A stretch of DNA of 64,000 nucleotides from Proteles cristata cristata (Eukaryota; Chordata; Mammalia; Carnivora; Hyaenidae), in assembly GCA_017311185.1 (NCBI GenBank), contig JAESUZ010002551.1, positions 1,860,001 through 1,924,000 on the forward strand, written 5' to 3'. Below, in pieces: positions 23,246 through 35,585 of the stretch. A model generated the notes under the pieces. The model worked only from the letters and a program-made list of their open reading frames with translations. It ran no database searches and was not told the origin of the DNA. The position numbers and the translations under genes are program-made. Every line of letters starts with the position of its first letter. Position 1 is the stretch's first letter.

Positions 23246-24685
23246 GTGGGGAAGAGCCTTGACCAGCCATATGCTTACATAACAGCTTTTTTTTGTTTCT
23301 CTTGCTCCCACTTATTTGTATGAGGAAGTCTTTCCTATTTTCATATCCTACTGAGAAGATTCTGACCCCCATAGGTAAAAGTCAGGTAATTTGTTATCAT
23401 CCTTGCAAAATAATGATATTGAAAAGTCTGACATGAATTTCAAACGAAGGCCTCAGAATAAGCTAGAAGCTCATCAGGTCTCTTCTACCACTGCCTCTGT
23501 GTCATTCAGGTTCCCAGTTAGGAGATGAGAACAGCAAAGAGAACAGGTCAAAGGCATATCATATTTTCTAGCTGTAATGGCAGATGTCATACGCCAATTA
23601 ATTTTCCTAAAATTCTTTATCCTATCTGCTTCCTCCCGCTTAATGACCTCTAAAGGACCACAGCTCCTCTACGTTACAAAATGCTTAGGATTGCAGCAGG
23701 AAGCTTTAATGTGTTTATTTATAATTTAAAAATATTGAAATGCAGACCTATTTGATGAAGAGGGCAACATTTAGGGTCAGGAATTGAGATTGTAGCCCAA
23801 GTCAGATGGGTTTTAAATTATTTAATAGGCTATTTCATCTGGGCTGATAACAGAGAATTTTCTTTAAAATCTGTGTCTGAAAGCAACCTTTAAATCCATA
23901 CCAAAGATGTAAGAAATAGTGTGATGCAGTAAAACCACTAAAGATACAATATATGCTCCTCAAATATTCAAATAAAGAGAATTACAGTAAATAAGTTTTC
24001 AGATTTACACATAATACCCCAAAGCTCTAGCCACAGACCCACTTAAACCATTGAATATTTGCAGTGATCCCTTGGAAATGGGAATTTCTCAGGTGTTAAA
24101 GAGCTATTAAAAAGGTAAACTTTTTTTCTTATACCAATATAGAATACACGTCAAAGATTTTATTTATCATTAATTAGCAAGTCAATCAATAACATGTTAT
24201 AACCATTTCCAAGGAGAATTCAAAGAACACACATCAACTGGTAATCAGGAAAGTGAAATGAACTAAGAGATGCATAAAGGGTAAATATCTGGAGGGTAAT
24301 GATCAATTAATTGCATTTCAAAGAAGAAGACACACTCTCATTTCCATGGACAAAAGTCATTTGTATTACTGTTGGTCTCCTACAACTCAACAGTGTTGTA
24401 AAATAGTTCAAAGACAAAGGTATAGACCCCTAGAGCAACTGACCATTCAAGCAAAGGGCACCACACAGGAATCTTTCCTGCCTATTTCAACATGTTGCAC
24501 AAGTTTCCCTGACAAGATGCGCGGGCAGAATTCCTGATAATTTCAGGGCTCCAGACAGTTTAATACCAAACATAATGACACAAGTCACAGCGAGCTCTGA
24601 AGACAATGCAGTATCTGCTCACAAGCCATACTTTCCAAATCATAAGCTGGACAAAGTGCTTGGACCTACCGCATGCAGAAGATGG
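23246..24685. other. Intron, unassigned
   Basis: AT-rich, with no repeat that I can name. No ORF here reaches 70 codons. No gene is seen. Confidence 0.4.
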
Positions 24686-24689
24686 CAGC

Positions 24690-25255
24690 TATTCTGCAAA
24701 TCCCAGAATGCTCGAGCATGGAGACACTGCCCCAAATAACAGAATGATGGGATCCTTTGAAAATTTTGCAATATAAATATGTGGGAACCAGAGAACGACC
24801 CAAAAAGAAAAAGAACATGGAATGACTACTGATCACCAAATACCAAAGGAAAGATGATCCCTCAACAGACATCATGGTACACCCCCCACACGCACATGCT
24901 CATTAATAAAAATATAGGCACAAACTCTCAAAAAGCAAAGACTCAAACTGTGTTGTCTTACAACTAAAACACAAAATATGAGGAAACACTGGAATAAATA
25001 CGGGAGTCCCCAAGTACCCCTGACAAACATTCTCCTTGACCAATCTTAGTGCAGGCTCCACTAAACTGTCTGCCCAGGGAAGCCTTGGCCTTTGGGCGTC
25101 CTTGCCTATAACCACTCATTTGTCCATGTTATATTCAAAACCAAACCCATTTCTGTACTAAGGTCTCTCTTCGGCTATTGTAACAGCTCCTGAATAAAAT
25201 CTGTTTTTACTACCTGAACTACCAGTTTTGGCTTGCCATGACACCCCCAAATACA
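24690..25255 (+). mobile_element. Possible solo LTR of an old endogenous retrovirus
   Basis: The end region has the LTR layout: 'cttgcctataaccactc', a poly-A signal in 'gctcctgaataaaatctg', then a GT-rich stretch and 'ggcttgccatgacaccccca'. Boundaries and class are not fixed. It could instead be a MaLR-type LTR. Confidence 0.4.
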
Positions 25256-26039
25256 AAAGTCGTTTATATTTCAAAAGCTTCATGGCACCCACAAAAAACC
25301 TTGGGTACTGCCTCCCAAGCATGATGACAACTATTAGAATTTAATTACACATAGGCTAGCTGATGATTTACATAAATCTCACATATAAAAATAATAAGCA
25401 TATAAGCATACATATCTTGACAATATGCATATTTTATGAGACATTAACATATATAATGATTTATGCCTATAATATATATCGTTTTTATATATTAACATTA
25501 ATATATATCAGTCTTTACTATGTGGCACTTGACCTTGATTTTTTAAAGAAGTACTATGGCCTAAGTGCTATGGGGACAATCTAAAATAATTAAAACACAT
25601 AGTCCTTGTACTCAAGCTTATGATTTTGTTTGGAGTGGACAGGACACACACATACACATACACCACACCATATAATTTTATAAGAAAGCATAAAGATTAA
25701 GGGCTCCAGAGAAGAACACAGTATCACAGGTCAGTATTCAACTAAAAATTCCTTCTGGTGAAAATTACCAACAAACATCCCTTACCTCTCCCATAAAGTA
25801 CCATGTTGTTCCACTTCTCAATAAATTTATCTCAGCCAATTTGTCCCTAAGCCCTCTAGCAGATATCTATGGTAGAGGCCGTTTCAGGCAAACAGGCTTG
25901 AGTGATGAACACAGAAAGGGCCCAAGTGATCAGCTAGCTGGCTGAATAGAGACAGGCCCATCAGGAGACCCACCTCAAAACATCCACAGGCCATAACTAA
26001 CCAGTGCGCTACTTACAACGAGTCACAGCTACTAAAAAA
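25256..26039. other. Intron, very AT-rich near 25340-25520
   Basis: 'acatatataatg' and 'atatatatcg'-like alternating AT. The 73-codon ORF there is a composition artefact. Confidence 0.45.
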
Positions 26040-26050
26040 GGGGAAGATTC

Positions 26051-26275
26051 TGGGGTGCCTGGGTGGCTCAGTCAGTTAAGTACCCAACTTCAGCTCAGGT
26101 CATGATGCCATGGTTCGTGGGTTCAAGCCCCATGTCAGGCTCTGTGCTGACAGCTCAGAGCCTGGAGCTTACTTCAGATTCTGTGTCTCCCTCTCTCTCT
26201 GCCCCTCCAACTGCTCATGGTCTGTCTCTGTCTCTCAAAAATAAATAAACATTTAAAAAAAATTTTTTTTGGTGG
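26051..26275 (+). mobile_element. CAN SINE with 11-bp TSD
   Basis: Full copy. The TSD ggggaagattc is at 26040-26050 and 26276-26286. Confidence 0.96.
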
Positions 26276-26286
26276 GGGGAAGATTC

Positions 26287-27445
26287 CATATGTCACCACA
26301 CCTCCTCACTTTCTCCCTTTTAAAACAGCCCCTACCCACGGCCTCGCTGCAGACAACCTCTCCTCTACTGTCCTGCCCTCCACTCTCTTGAGATGTATTC
26401 CACAAACTTCCATCGCCTTTGTTCTGCCTCAGGTGAATTCTTGTCACTACCATCACCACCGACTTCCAACACATCCGTCGCCCCACATTTGGAGGCCCTC
26501 ATCTGATCAGGAAAGACACCCCATTTAGACACAACTATTTCTTAGCACCCAAATGGCTTGGTTTTTAGTAACCATGCTCTCCGGAAAAATAAGGTAGAAT
26601 GTGCATGATGTGACCTCATTATGTAATAATTTCAGAGTCAGAACAGATTTCTGTGAGCCGGAACCATGTGAGAAGCCTTTGAGGAGAAAGCCCTGAAAGA
26701 CAGAAGGGTTTGTAAGCATTCTAGTGCTATCAGCTCCTTCATAAGGAGCTAGTTTGATAGGGTGTGACAAACAGCGAGTCGAAGCCTAAAGGATATGCCT
26801 GAAGATACGCAGTGAAATACAGGAGCCTGAGGGTGGTGAGACAGATGAGTGACTGACTCAACTAATAATAAAAAAATAAATGAAACTGCCTGGTCTTCGG
26901 TGGAGGACCCCAGTGGAACAACTCTGAGGGTTGTTCATGGCAGTGACCCATCGATGAGAAATGCAGCTCCCAGTTGCTCCCTGCTTAGCTCCTAGAGTCA
27001 ACTAAGAAATGACCACAGTTAATTACAGAGACCCAGTAGATGAGCACAAACTGTACTCAAAAGAAAAGAGGCAGTTAGAGACTCAGGACTCAAAGAAGAA
27101 AAAGCGTTGATTAATAAGAGAACACATACAGAGGAGTGGGACCAAAAGAAGCAAATATAATCCATTTTCTTCATAAAATGTTCCTTTTCCTTGAACATTT
27201 TTATGTAAAAGGTTGAGAACAGCAGACCCTGTATTTGAGGAGACTGCGGCTCCTTTGGGAAGAAAGCTCTCGAATCTAAGTGCTCAGCAAACAGCTTGGC
27301 ACCCATATTTGAGAAAGCGAGGCAGCAAGAAGGACAAAGAACAAGAGCCTGTAGAGCCTCACACAAATACTTCAACTGCAGTTCCAGTGAGTGAGCAAAC
27401 TCACCCTCCTTACGTCGGAAGGTCAAAGGTGTGAGAATACTTACT
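26287..27445. other. Intron, unassigned
   Basis: No named repeat. The largest reading frame of the region (27019-27534, minus, 171 codons) runs through the CA repeat that follows and is not a gene. Confidence 0.4.
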
Positions 27446-27448
27446 GCA

Positions 27449-27486
<38 letters not shown>
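27449..27486. repeat. (CA)n microsatellite
   Basis: About 18 CA units. On the minus strand it translates as alternating Val-Cys and so lengthens a spurious ORF. Confidence 0.97.
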
Positions 27487-27487
<1 letters not shown>

Positions 27488-28145
27488 CTTAAAATAAAAA
27501 CTTCCTTAGCCCACATTATCAAGTACATTTGCACAGTAGCAATGTGCAGTAATATTTATATTCGGATTTCTCTTTTATAAAAGGAACGTGGAGTTACCAT
27601 GGGAACCTAAGGCTAAATGAAGTAATAGGTATCTGATCTATTTATGACACATTCTCTTCGCCACATTTACAGACACTATTGCTTTTGAGAAATTATTTTG
27701 ACAAAGTTCAATATCTGTCTCTGTAAACAAGGCCTTATAAGTATTCAGTTCATTTTGTAAATCAATATATATTTATTGAGCACCTCCCACGTGCCAAGTG
27801 TAGACATGTGGACGCTGGGGATACTACAGTGAACAAAGTGGCCTAGTCCCTGCTCTCATGGGGCTTACATTTTTATAATCAGTGAAAGTTCCCAGGGCTT
27901 CTTGGGATGATCCAGTCTAGACCATTTTCCTTCTATGATGTCTCAGTGCAGGCTTATAAAGGGCTAGGCGAAGAACTGGAAACAACAGACCCAGATCCCA
28001 AGCTTACCTCTACCAGTGCAAAAGTGAGCGAGGGAGATGGAAGGGACCCCATCAGAGAAAACGTTGTTGGCTTTTTTTTTTCTTTGTTTCTCTTCCAGCT
28101 TCTGTTCTTACTAGGATATAAACCTCCACTCCACTCTGCATACAC
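27487..28145. other. Intron with an L2/MIR-like piece at about 27755-27885
   Basis: 'tatttattgagcacctccca', 'gtgccaagtgtag' and 'tctcatggggcttaca' fit an old L2/MIR-era repeat. Nothing else is recognised. Confidence 0.5.
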
Positions 28146-28149
28146 CTTG

Positions 28150-28600
28150 TAATGCCAATACCGTATGTCCTCCTTGTAAGGGACAAGGATTAATTTTATC
28201 TCTAGAACAGATAACATCTAGGGAAGGACCAGGTGAGAATGACAAGAGAAAGCTACCACAGGCATATTCCAGACCACCGGAGCTAGACACCTCCACACCA
28301 AGGCCCCCTGGCTCCAAGGAACAACCCCTTGGCTCCTGTCTTTACTCTAAGTGGTTCCTGGATGCCTGAGCAGATACGTGCACCTAACCACCATCCTCAA
28401 TAAAATCCCCAAACAAAGACAAGATTCATGCTTCTTTCCTTTGTGAGTCTCCCAGATGCTCTGTCCATATCTCCTCCCCCTATATCTTCAATAAACTCTG
28501 CTTTTAACTCCTGCTGGCTCACATTTGATTTCCATCGTGCATGAAACCAAGGACTCTCTGGGCTAATCCTACACCCCTCTGGGTCCTTAGGCCCAGCCTG
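28150..28600 (+). mobile_element. Probable retroviral LTR (class I-like)
   Basis: Two AATAAA signals ('caataaaatcccc' near 28400 and 'cttcaataaactctgctttt' near 28490). A CT-rich stretch and 'gcatgaaaccaaggactctc' come after, which fits the R/U5 end of an ERV1-type LTR. No internal retroviral sequence is seen beside it, so it would be a solo LTR. Confidence 0.5.
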
Positions 28601-28905
28601 CCTGCACCAAAATGTAAGATCCTGAGCAACTCAACCAACTGTCTGAACTCAAGTTCTTCTAATCTTTGAAAGAAAACTCTGTAGAGTTATAGTCTATATC
28701 TCCTCTTTTCATGGTTCTTAATAAAGGGAAACCAACTGCCTCCTGTATCACCCTGCACTGTCAGGGAAAGTTTCCAAAAATATAATATTCTAAACCAAGT
28801 CTATACATAAAGAAATGAAGAAAACTTCAGTTTTCTCAAGAAGTTTATAGTTAGACAATCTATAGTAGTACCAATATTGGAAATATTAACTTTAAAACTC
28901 TCATT

Positions 28906-29078
28906 AAGGGGCACCTGGGTGGCTCAGTGGGTTGAGCGTCCAACTTCGGCTCAGGTTGTGATATAACGGTTCATGAGTTTGAGCCCTGGGTCAGGCTTGC
29001 TGCTGTCAGTACAGAGCCTGCTTCAGATCCTCTGTACCCCCCTCTCTCTGCTCCTCCCTCACTCATGCTCTCTCTCAA
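28906..29078 (+). mobile_element. CAN SINE, host of a nested SINE
   Basis: 'ggggcacctgggtggctcag' head and 'caaaaataaatttta' end. The following SINE inserted in this tail. Confidence 0.95.
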
Positions 29079-29090
29079 AAATAAATTTTA

Positions 29091-29316
29091 GGGGCGCCTG
29101 GGTGGCTTAGTCGGTTAAGCGTCCGACTTTCGCTTAGGTCATGATCTCGCGGTTCGTGGGTTCCCCGGGGCTCTGTGCTGACTGCCAGCTCAGAGCCTGG
29201 AGCCTGTTTCAGTCTGTGACTCCCTCTCTCTCTGACCCTCCCCTGCTCACGCTGTCTCTCTCTCTCTCCTAGAAATAAATAAAACATTTAAAAAATAAAT
29301 AAATAAATAAATAAAT
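29091..29316 (+). mobile_element. Young CAN SINE inserted in the tail of the previous one
   Basis: Head CpGs are kept. There is a small deletion where 'gttcgagccccgcgtc' would be ('gggttccccggggctc'). The TSD aaataaatttta is at 29079-29090 and 29317-29328. The tail contains a (TAAA)n microsatellite at about 29293-29325. Confidence 0.95.
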
Positions 29317-29328
29317 AAATAAATTTTA

Positions 29329-30295
29329 AAAAGTCTTTAAACACATGCAATCACTATTTTATTATCTAACTACATTTAAATTTCCTGAATTAAATATGTA
29401 TTTGTTTATCTTTGCTCCCACAAACCCACAAGGGTTTCTCAAGGGAGCAAAGAGTAAAATCCTAATACTTTAAGATGACAAAAATAAAAAGATTAGAAGT
29501 AAAAATGACAATCAATGCAGATGTCAACAAGTTTTTGGAAGATGGGAGGCATAAGATAAGCTTTACGACTTATCAAAGCACGAAAGTCTGAAAGCTAAGG
29601 GCTACACAGGCAGATGATAACGAGAAGAAAGCCACTGTGAGCTGCAGGAACTCTCAGAACTGAAAGCACCAAATATCTCAGACAGCAAACAAAATCTACA
29701 AACAGCAAGACTGGTTGAAAACCTGTTTGAGAATGTAACCCCTCCCTCCCAATCCCCTTCCACATCATGACAAGAGAGAAGAATGATTTCCTCTGGAAAA
29801 AGTGAGTAGGGAGTTTAAAGAGTCAGGCACATAAGTGCGGCAAGTGGAAGGAAAGGCCTCTTAACTGAAAATAGGGGGCCATGTGAACACCTACATCCTG
29901 AATGATGAGACGCACCTCACAGACATTTACCCATCAACACTTAATGCCAACACCTAGCCCACCAACTCCAACACAAGTGTCCTTTCCACTTGGACCATCA
30001 TCCCTAAACACTAGCAGAGCTGCCTTCCTGCTCCCAAAGGAGCCCTCAGGGGCTATGACACCTCACATTAGGACAGCTACCCTTATCACTTCAGCTGATT
30101 TTCATATATGCTTACCTTAGAACTGAGATTAGCTAGAATCTCAATCTTGCCCTTTGTCCACAAATACGATACTCATTTTTATTAACAATAACACTCACAA
30201 CATTTGCAGAACCTTATAAGCTTTCCAAAATAATGCTAATAATATTTTCTGACTCAAACTGGGCCACAGCATAGCCCTATATAGTAGGCAAGGCT
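29329..30295. other. Intron, unassigned
   Basis: I see no gene or named repeat. Confidence 0.35.
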
Positions 30296-30299
30296 CTTA

Positions 30300-30670
30300 T
30301 CTCTGCCATCATGGCCACTGTCCTGTTTCCACCCCCATCTCCTGCAGCCTGGATGCAGGAGTGGAATCCATCTTCTGCTCCTGTTCCCCCATGACACTCT
30401 GCAGCCAGCTCTAATTACCATCCCTGCTCAGAATCCTGCAACAACTTCCATTTGGCTGAGGAAAAACCACAGAATCCTACCATATAAAAGGCTTTTCTTG
30501 ATTCAATCTCTGCTTCCCTACATTTCACTTCTCAACCTGTATCCTGTGTGAAATATCAAAATGGGATCATATATGCTATATGCTATACTCTTCCTTGCCT
30601 CTAGGCCCTAGCGCATGACTTACTCTCTCCCTGGAAGGCTCTCTCTGCCCATACCTGCTAATAACCTAAG
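30300..30670 (+). mobile_element. LINE-2 (L2) 3' fragment
   Basis: 'cctgcaacaacttccatttg', 'gcctctaggccctagc' and 'ctccctggaaggctctctct' follow the L2 3' region. Confidence 0.65.
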
Positions 30671-31188
30671 GACATGTGTACAGTAACAAAGCACCATGTA
30701 GCAGGCTCTCTTTCAGGCTCATCCCTAACATGTGTAGGATCAAGGGCAAGTGTCTAAAGTGAGGTGTCCTTTCCTCTTTTATACACACCCACACCTTGAA
30801 CAGCCTCCACACATACAACAGACAATTCCCATTGTGCACCCACAGTCTGTCAGCGCCACTCCCACAGTCTACAATCCAGATGCACCTGGGAAAAGCCCAT
30901 GAAGGCCCTGGAAGCAGACCTGGGCCCTTAAAGCATGCAATTCCAAAGTCATGTCATCTAGAGTACGGTATACAAGGGTAGGAGACAGGACATCAGGTGG
31001 GCTGCCTGGCCCACTGACTACACAACAAGAGGAGGAACACAACTGGAAGAGAACCAGAATTAGGCCCTCTACCTCAGAAGCCAAGGTAGGAGCCTGGTCT
31101 GCAGGTGGTAATGATCCCCACTGTATCACAACACAAAAGAGATCACTTGACAGAATTTCCTAGCAGGGAGGAAGAATCAGTCTACCTT
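30671..31188. other. Intron, unassigned
   Basis: Moderately GC-rich. Overlapping ORFs of 61-86 codons show no domain. Nothing is identified. Confidence 0.35.
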
Positions 31189-31202
31189 TGGAGGGGTTTC
31201 TT

Positions 31203-31430
31203 TTTTTTTTTTAATTTTTTTAATGTTTTTATTTATTTCTAGGAGAGAGAGAGAGAGAGACAGCGCGAGCAGGGGAGGGTCAGAGAGAGAGGGAGTGACA
31301 GACCGAAACAGGCTCCAGGCTCTGAGCTGGCAGTCAGCACAGAGCCCGACGCGGGGCTCGAACCCACGAACCGTGAGATCATGACCCAAGCGAAAGTCGG
31401 ATGCTCGACCGACTAAGCCACCCAGGCGCC
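31203..31430 (-). mobile_element. CAN SINE, minus, with 14-bp TSD
   Basis: Intact minus copy. The TSD tggaggggtttctt is at 31189-31202 and 31431-31444. Confidence 0.97.
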
Positions 31431-31617
31431 TGGAGGGGTTTCTTAATTAGAGATAATAATTTTTCTTTTTTTTTCCTCCCCTAACCTCAATTAAAACTGC
31501 ACAGTGGTATGTAAAAGGTCAATTTTCCAAAAACGGAAAAGCCAAATCCTTGGACATCTATCTGTTAATTACGTATGGCTGCAAGCTTATCTGTGCGTAA
31601 TTGCAACTATACATTTT

Positions 31618-31836
31618 GAATTTCCTTTAAATGTGTATTAATTTTTGAGAAAGAGAGAGGGAGAGAGAGTATGAGCAGGGAAGGGGCAGAGAGACAGGGA
31701 CACAGAATCTAAAGCAGGCTCCAGGCTCCGAGCTGTCAGCACAGAGCCCAATGCGGGGCTCGAACCCACAAATTGTAAGATCATGACCTGAGCTGAAGTC
31801 GGACGTTCAACCAACTGAGTCACCCAGGCACCCCAT
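31618..31836 (-). mobile_element. CAN SINE, minus, with 14-bp TSD
   Basis: The TSD caactatacatttt is at 31604-31617 and 31837-31850. The tail side has lost most of its poly-T. Confidence 0.95.
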
Positions 31837-31967
31837 CAACTATACATTTTTCATTGTGGATTAGGCTTAAACTGAAAAGGCACCTTTACTTCCGAAAAAT
31901 TTAAGCAACTACTTGCTATTTAATAAGCATCAAGAGAAACAGTACCAAAAGTTTCAAAAATGTATTA

Positions 31968-32152
31968 AAGGGGTACTAGGCTTAGTTCAGTGTCCGACTT
32001 CAGCTCAGGTCATGCACGGTTTGTGACACTGAGTCCTGCACTGGCCTCTGCGCTGATAGCAAGGGAGTCTGCATGGGATGATTCTCTCTCTGCCCAACCC
32101 CTCCAACCCCCACTCACACACACACTCTCTCTCCCAAAATAAACTTTAAAAA
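31968..32152 (+). mobile_element. CAN SINE, degenerate and shortened
   Basis: Head damaged ('ggggtactaggcttagttc'), but 'cttcagctcaggtcatg', the CT linker and 'caaaataaacttta' are clear. Confidence 0.85.
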
Positions 32153-33299
32153 AATACAAAAAACTTGAAAATAATCTAAATGTGCATCAATAAGAGGCTG
32201 ATTAATAAGTTATTGTGTACTCACGACAGGATTTTATATAGTCCACTCTAAAGTGATAATGCCAATGCCATATTTAATAACAAAAACATTTCTGATATTT
32301 AAGTAATAATAAGGTAAAGAAACACTATGTCTTAACCCTTTTAAAGTGTATGAGTATATATAATCAGCACATGGAAAAGTGACTCAAGGTATATATACCA
32401 AAAGGTTGACAATAATGAACTGAATGGTGAACATAGTGATTTCTATTTTCTCTTTTGTGATTTTGTATTTTCAAGTTTTTCTACAGTTAAAATGTATTAT
32501 TTTCTCTAAGTTCATACCTGCTCTGCTAAGACAGACCAAAAAAAATGCTCATATTTCTCTTGACTTCAGGATAAGGTACCTGGTAGGCCATGCAAAAGTT
32601 CAAAGGATACTACTGAAGACTTATTCCATTACCACTCATTAGCACCACGGTCTAGATTTGTTTCTCTGATGAGTGTCAATCACCAGGCAAGGCTTTAAAG
32701 GCAAAGGTCCCAAGATATGGGTCAGACAAATTCTGTACGAGGTAACATGGAAGACAAGACCCAGAGCTTAAGCAATGGAGAAGCAGGCAGATAGAAGGAG
32801 GACTCTGCTGCAAGGAGGAAAAAGGAAAATAGGAAACATCAGAAGGGAGGAAAGAGAACAAGGAGGTACAGGGGTTCTGAAAACACACTTGTGGGCTATC
32901 ACTTGGGCAAGGAAGAGGCAAAGTCTACATCTGAACCCAGCTGAGCCACTGGCCAAGTTCAGACAGAAAAGATTTATAAAAATGCATTTTAAATTCAAAA
33001 GCTAATAATCGTCATTGCTATCACTTGAAACTGAGCTTTACTTGTAAAGTGTGTCTACAGAAAGAGCATAGGTGATAAGTGGCTCTGAACATTTTGACAT
33101 CTCAATCATGTTTTTGCTTGCAAATTTTGTGAGCTGAGTAAAAATAAGCTGCTTAAGTTCTTTTGCACTCAACTGATGCTATAAGACTCTCTCAATCAAC
33201 AGAATTTTCTAGAATCCTAATAAATCCTAATAACACCTACTGTCATAACTATGCTCCTAGAAAACAAACTTAAAATATCTATTAAAAGGTTTTTCTTTT
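32153..33299. other. Intron, unassigned
   Basis: A few hundred AT-rich bases, then a purine-rich part at 32770-32870. No gene is seen. Confidence 0.35.
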
Positions 33300-34330
33300 T
33301 CATCAGAAAGAGTAAGAGTTGTTCCATCTGACAGGCATCTTTTTCCCAGTTTCAGGTAAAAGCATGCCCCTTGCCCTAATTACCCTTTGGGGAACTATTG
33401 TAAGATCCCGTGCAGTTCTGACTGGACAGCCTAGAATCCCCAGCTCTAATACAGACCTGCTATCTGCCCAATATCAGCAAACACTCACTGATGTCTGCCA
33501 ACATGGAGAAAGCCCACTACAGCCTCTTTTTCCCAACTTGCCCAAAAAACAAATTAAGACAGAACAAAACACAGTAGGTAGATTGGGGAAGAAAACCAAA
33601 ACTTGAATGACAACTCGCACACTAATCCTTAGTTTGCCAATTTTCTTCTTCCTTTCTCTCCTGGCTTTGAGCCAAAGGTGGGCCTAGTCAGGGAACTGTA
33701 TTGTAGGTGCAGACCACAAAAGTGCCAAGAGAATCCTATCCTTCTGGCCATAAGACCAAGAAAAGTAAACTCTGTTAGCTGGATAATGGTGGACAGGGAG
33801 AAGGGGACCATGGACTTCTTTTTTTCCCCTCTTTTTTCTCTTCCAGCCCTGCCCTAAGGCCAGCCCCAGTCTTAGACCAGCACTGATACCACCATAGTGA
33901 CCCAGGCAGCTGAGACCCCAAGAGAAAACCCATTGGTCTGGATAAAAGAATGGGAAAGGGGCTTCTGCTGTGCAGAGTTCTCGAGAAAATCCTTGTTCTT
34001 CTCCTTTCCTTCTCTTGCCACTTCACCATAGTCAGGAAGAGTTACAGAAAAGTAGAAGGCTAAAATATGCAGTAATTCATCTTTCTGGCCACAGGAGACA
34101 GAAAAGGGAATCCTGAGGAAATATTCCAGAGTGACGGGGAAGGAAATGGTCCAGTCCTGTATATGGACCCACACAAGCCCCAGGCTTACCTCCAAGCGGA
34201 GCCTGTGTGGAACAGAGGAAAAGAATCACAGCACCGTCACAGAGAACTCAAGGTTCTCTCAAGAACACCACCAACTAAACCCTGAGGGGCTCAAGCAAGA
34301 GGCAGACAACTCCAACCACCCGAAGTAAAA
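33300..34330. other. Unassigned, ORF-containing block (possible old L1 5' region)
   Basis: Non-SINE sequence of even composition with ORFs of 95 codons (33319-33606 plus) and 107 codons (33872-34195 minus). The arrangement, ending in 'ggggctcaagcaagaggc' next to other L1 pieces, suggests the 5' part of an ancient LINE. I could not match it with certainty and do not claim a gene. Confidence 0.3.
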
Positions 34331-34499
34331 AAATAGCCGATGCTCTGAAAACTGAATTAACACTGGAAATGTCATGTACATAATAAGGTGATAGTCTGAA
34401 CCGACCCATGTCAACTGTCTGCTAAAACAAACAAACAATAAAACAACAAAAAAAAACTCTACAGAGTAGTTTTAAAGGACTCAGAAGTCTCACAGCAGA

Positions 34500-35025
34500 T
34501 TATTTTTTAATGGAGGTATAATTGACATATGACATTATATTAGTTTCAGTGCACAACACAATGATCAATATTTGTACATATTGCACAACGATCACCACAG
34601 TTAGTTAACTTTCATCACCACACATATGTCCAAAACTTTTTTCTTGTGATAGGAACTTGTAAGATTTAGTGTCTTAGCAACTCTCAAATTTGCAGTACTG
34701 CATTATAAACCACAGTCATCATGCAGTGCAGGACATTTGTGTGACTGACTTATCACTGGAAGTTGTGTCTTTTGACCCCTTGTCCCCATTTCATCCATGC
34801 CCCACACTCTGCCTCTGGCAATCACCAGTCTGCTTTCTGTATCCAGGGGCTCTACAACATAATATTTTAAATATCCAGAATAGAATGCAAAATTATTTTG
34901 ACATACAAAGAACCAGAAAAAATCTGACCAATACTCAAAATCAATCAGTATACGGTAACTCAAAATGCACAGCTATTAAAATGATCAAACAAAGAATTTA
35001 AAGCAGTTATTATAATCACTGCCCA
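34500..35025. mobile_element. Old LINE-1 related fragments
   Basis: 34500-34860 ('ggaggtataattgacatatg', 'gatcaccacagttagttaac', 'ctggcaatcaccagtctgc') is an L1 3'-region type read on the opposite strand. 34890-35025 ('acatacaaagaaccagaa', 'tttaaagcagttattataat') is another L1/HAL1-like piece. Subfamilies are not assigned. Confidence 0.6.
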
Positions 35026-35340
35026 TGAGGATAGGATGTTCACAAGCCTGAGGTCCCATGGTGTCCCACATTTCAACCAATTCTTGGAGCTACCCCAAAA
35101 ATACATGCACTCAACACCCTGTTTTAAAGGTGAAACTGATTGGAGCTGGGTTCCTACCACCTTCAACCAAGAGTGTGCACAGATACTTGAGATAGGGGGT
35201 ATTTCTAAGAAAGCAACTCATATGCAAGACTGTCTCAAATCCAAGATCAGGGAGATGATTGCAGCGGTTGTAACAGCTGTCAACCATTATTGATTAACAT
35301 ATACCAGTCATGGTACCATGTTCTTCCCACAAATCTCAAT
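35026..35340 (+). other. Unassigned segment with an 85-codon ORF
   Basis: The ORF at 35036-35293 opens MFTSLRSHGVPHFNQF and ends AAVVTAVNHY with no stop in between. No domain is recognised. It abuts L1-like sequence, so it is most likely part of a transposable element. Confidence 0.3.
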
Positions 35341-35367
35341 GGTGTCCACAACCTTCGAGGGTAGAGT

Positions 35368-35585
35368 GTTTGGTTTTTTTTTTCAAATGTTTTATTTATT
35401 TCTGAGAGAGAGAGCGTGCATGAACAGGGGGGAACAGAGAGAGAGGGAGACACAGAATCCGAAACAGGCTCCAGGCTCCGAGCTTTCAGCACAGAGCCCG
35501 ACGCGGAGCTCGAACTCCCGAGCCGTGAGATCATGACCTGAGCTGAAGTCGGACGCCTAACTGACTGAGCCACCCAGGCGCCCCA
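35368..35585 (-). mobile_element. CAN SINE, minus, inserted beside a MIR
   Basis: Full minus copy with CpG-containing head. The short TSD ggtagagt is at 35360-35367 and 35586-35593. A MIR fragment continues at 35595-35690 ('tcatacagctgatctagag'). Confidence 0.94.

Noticed and set aside
24346..24640. Possible mitochondrial or other nuclear pseudogene insertion
   Set aside because: No mitochondrial gene text, rRNA motif or protein frame could be recognised there.
27019..27534. 171-codon minus-strand ORF, the longest in the window
   Set aside because: It reads through the (CA)n repeat, giving a Val-Cys run, has no domain and no splice or start context. Chance opening caused by the microsatellite.
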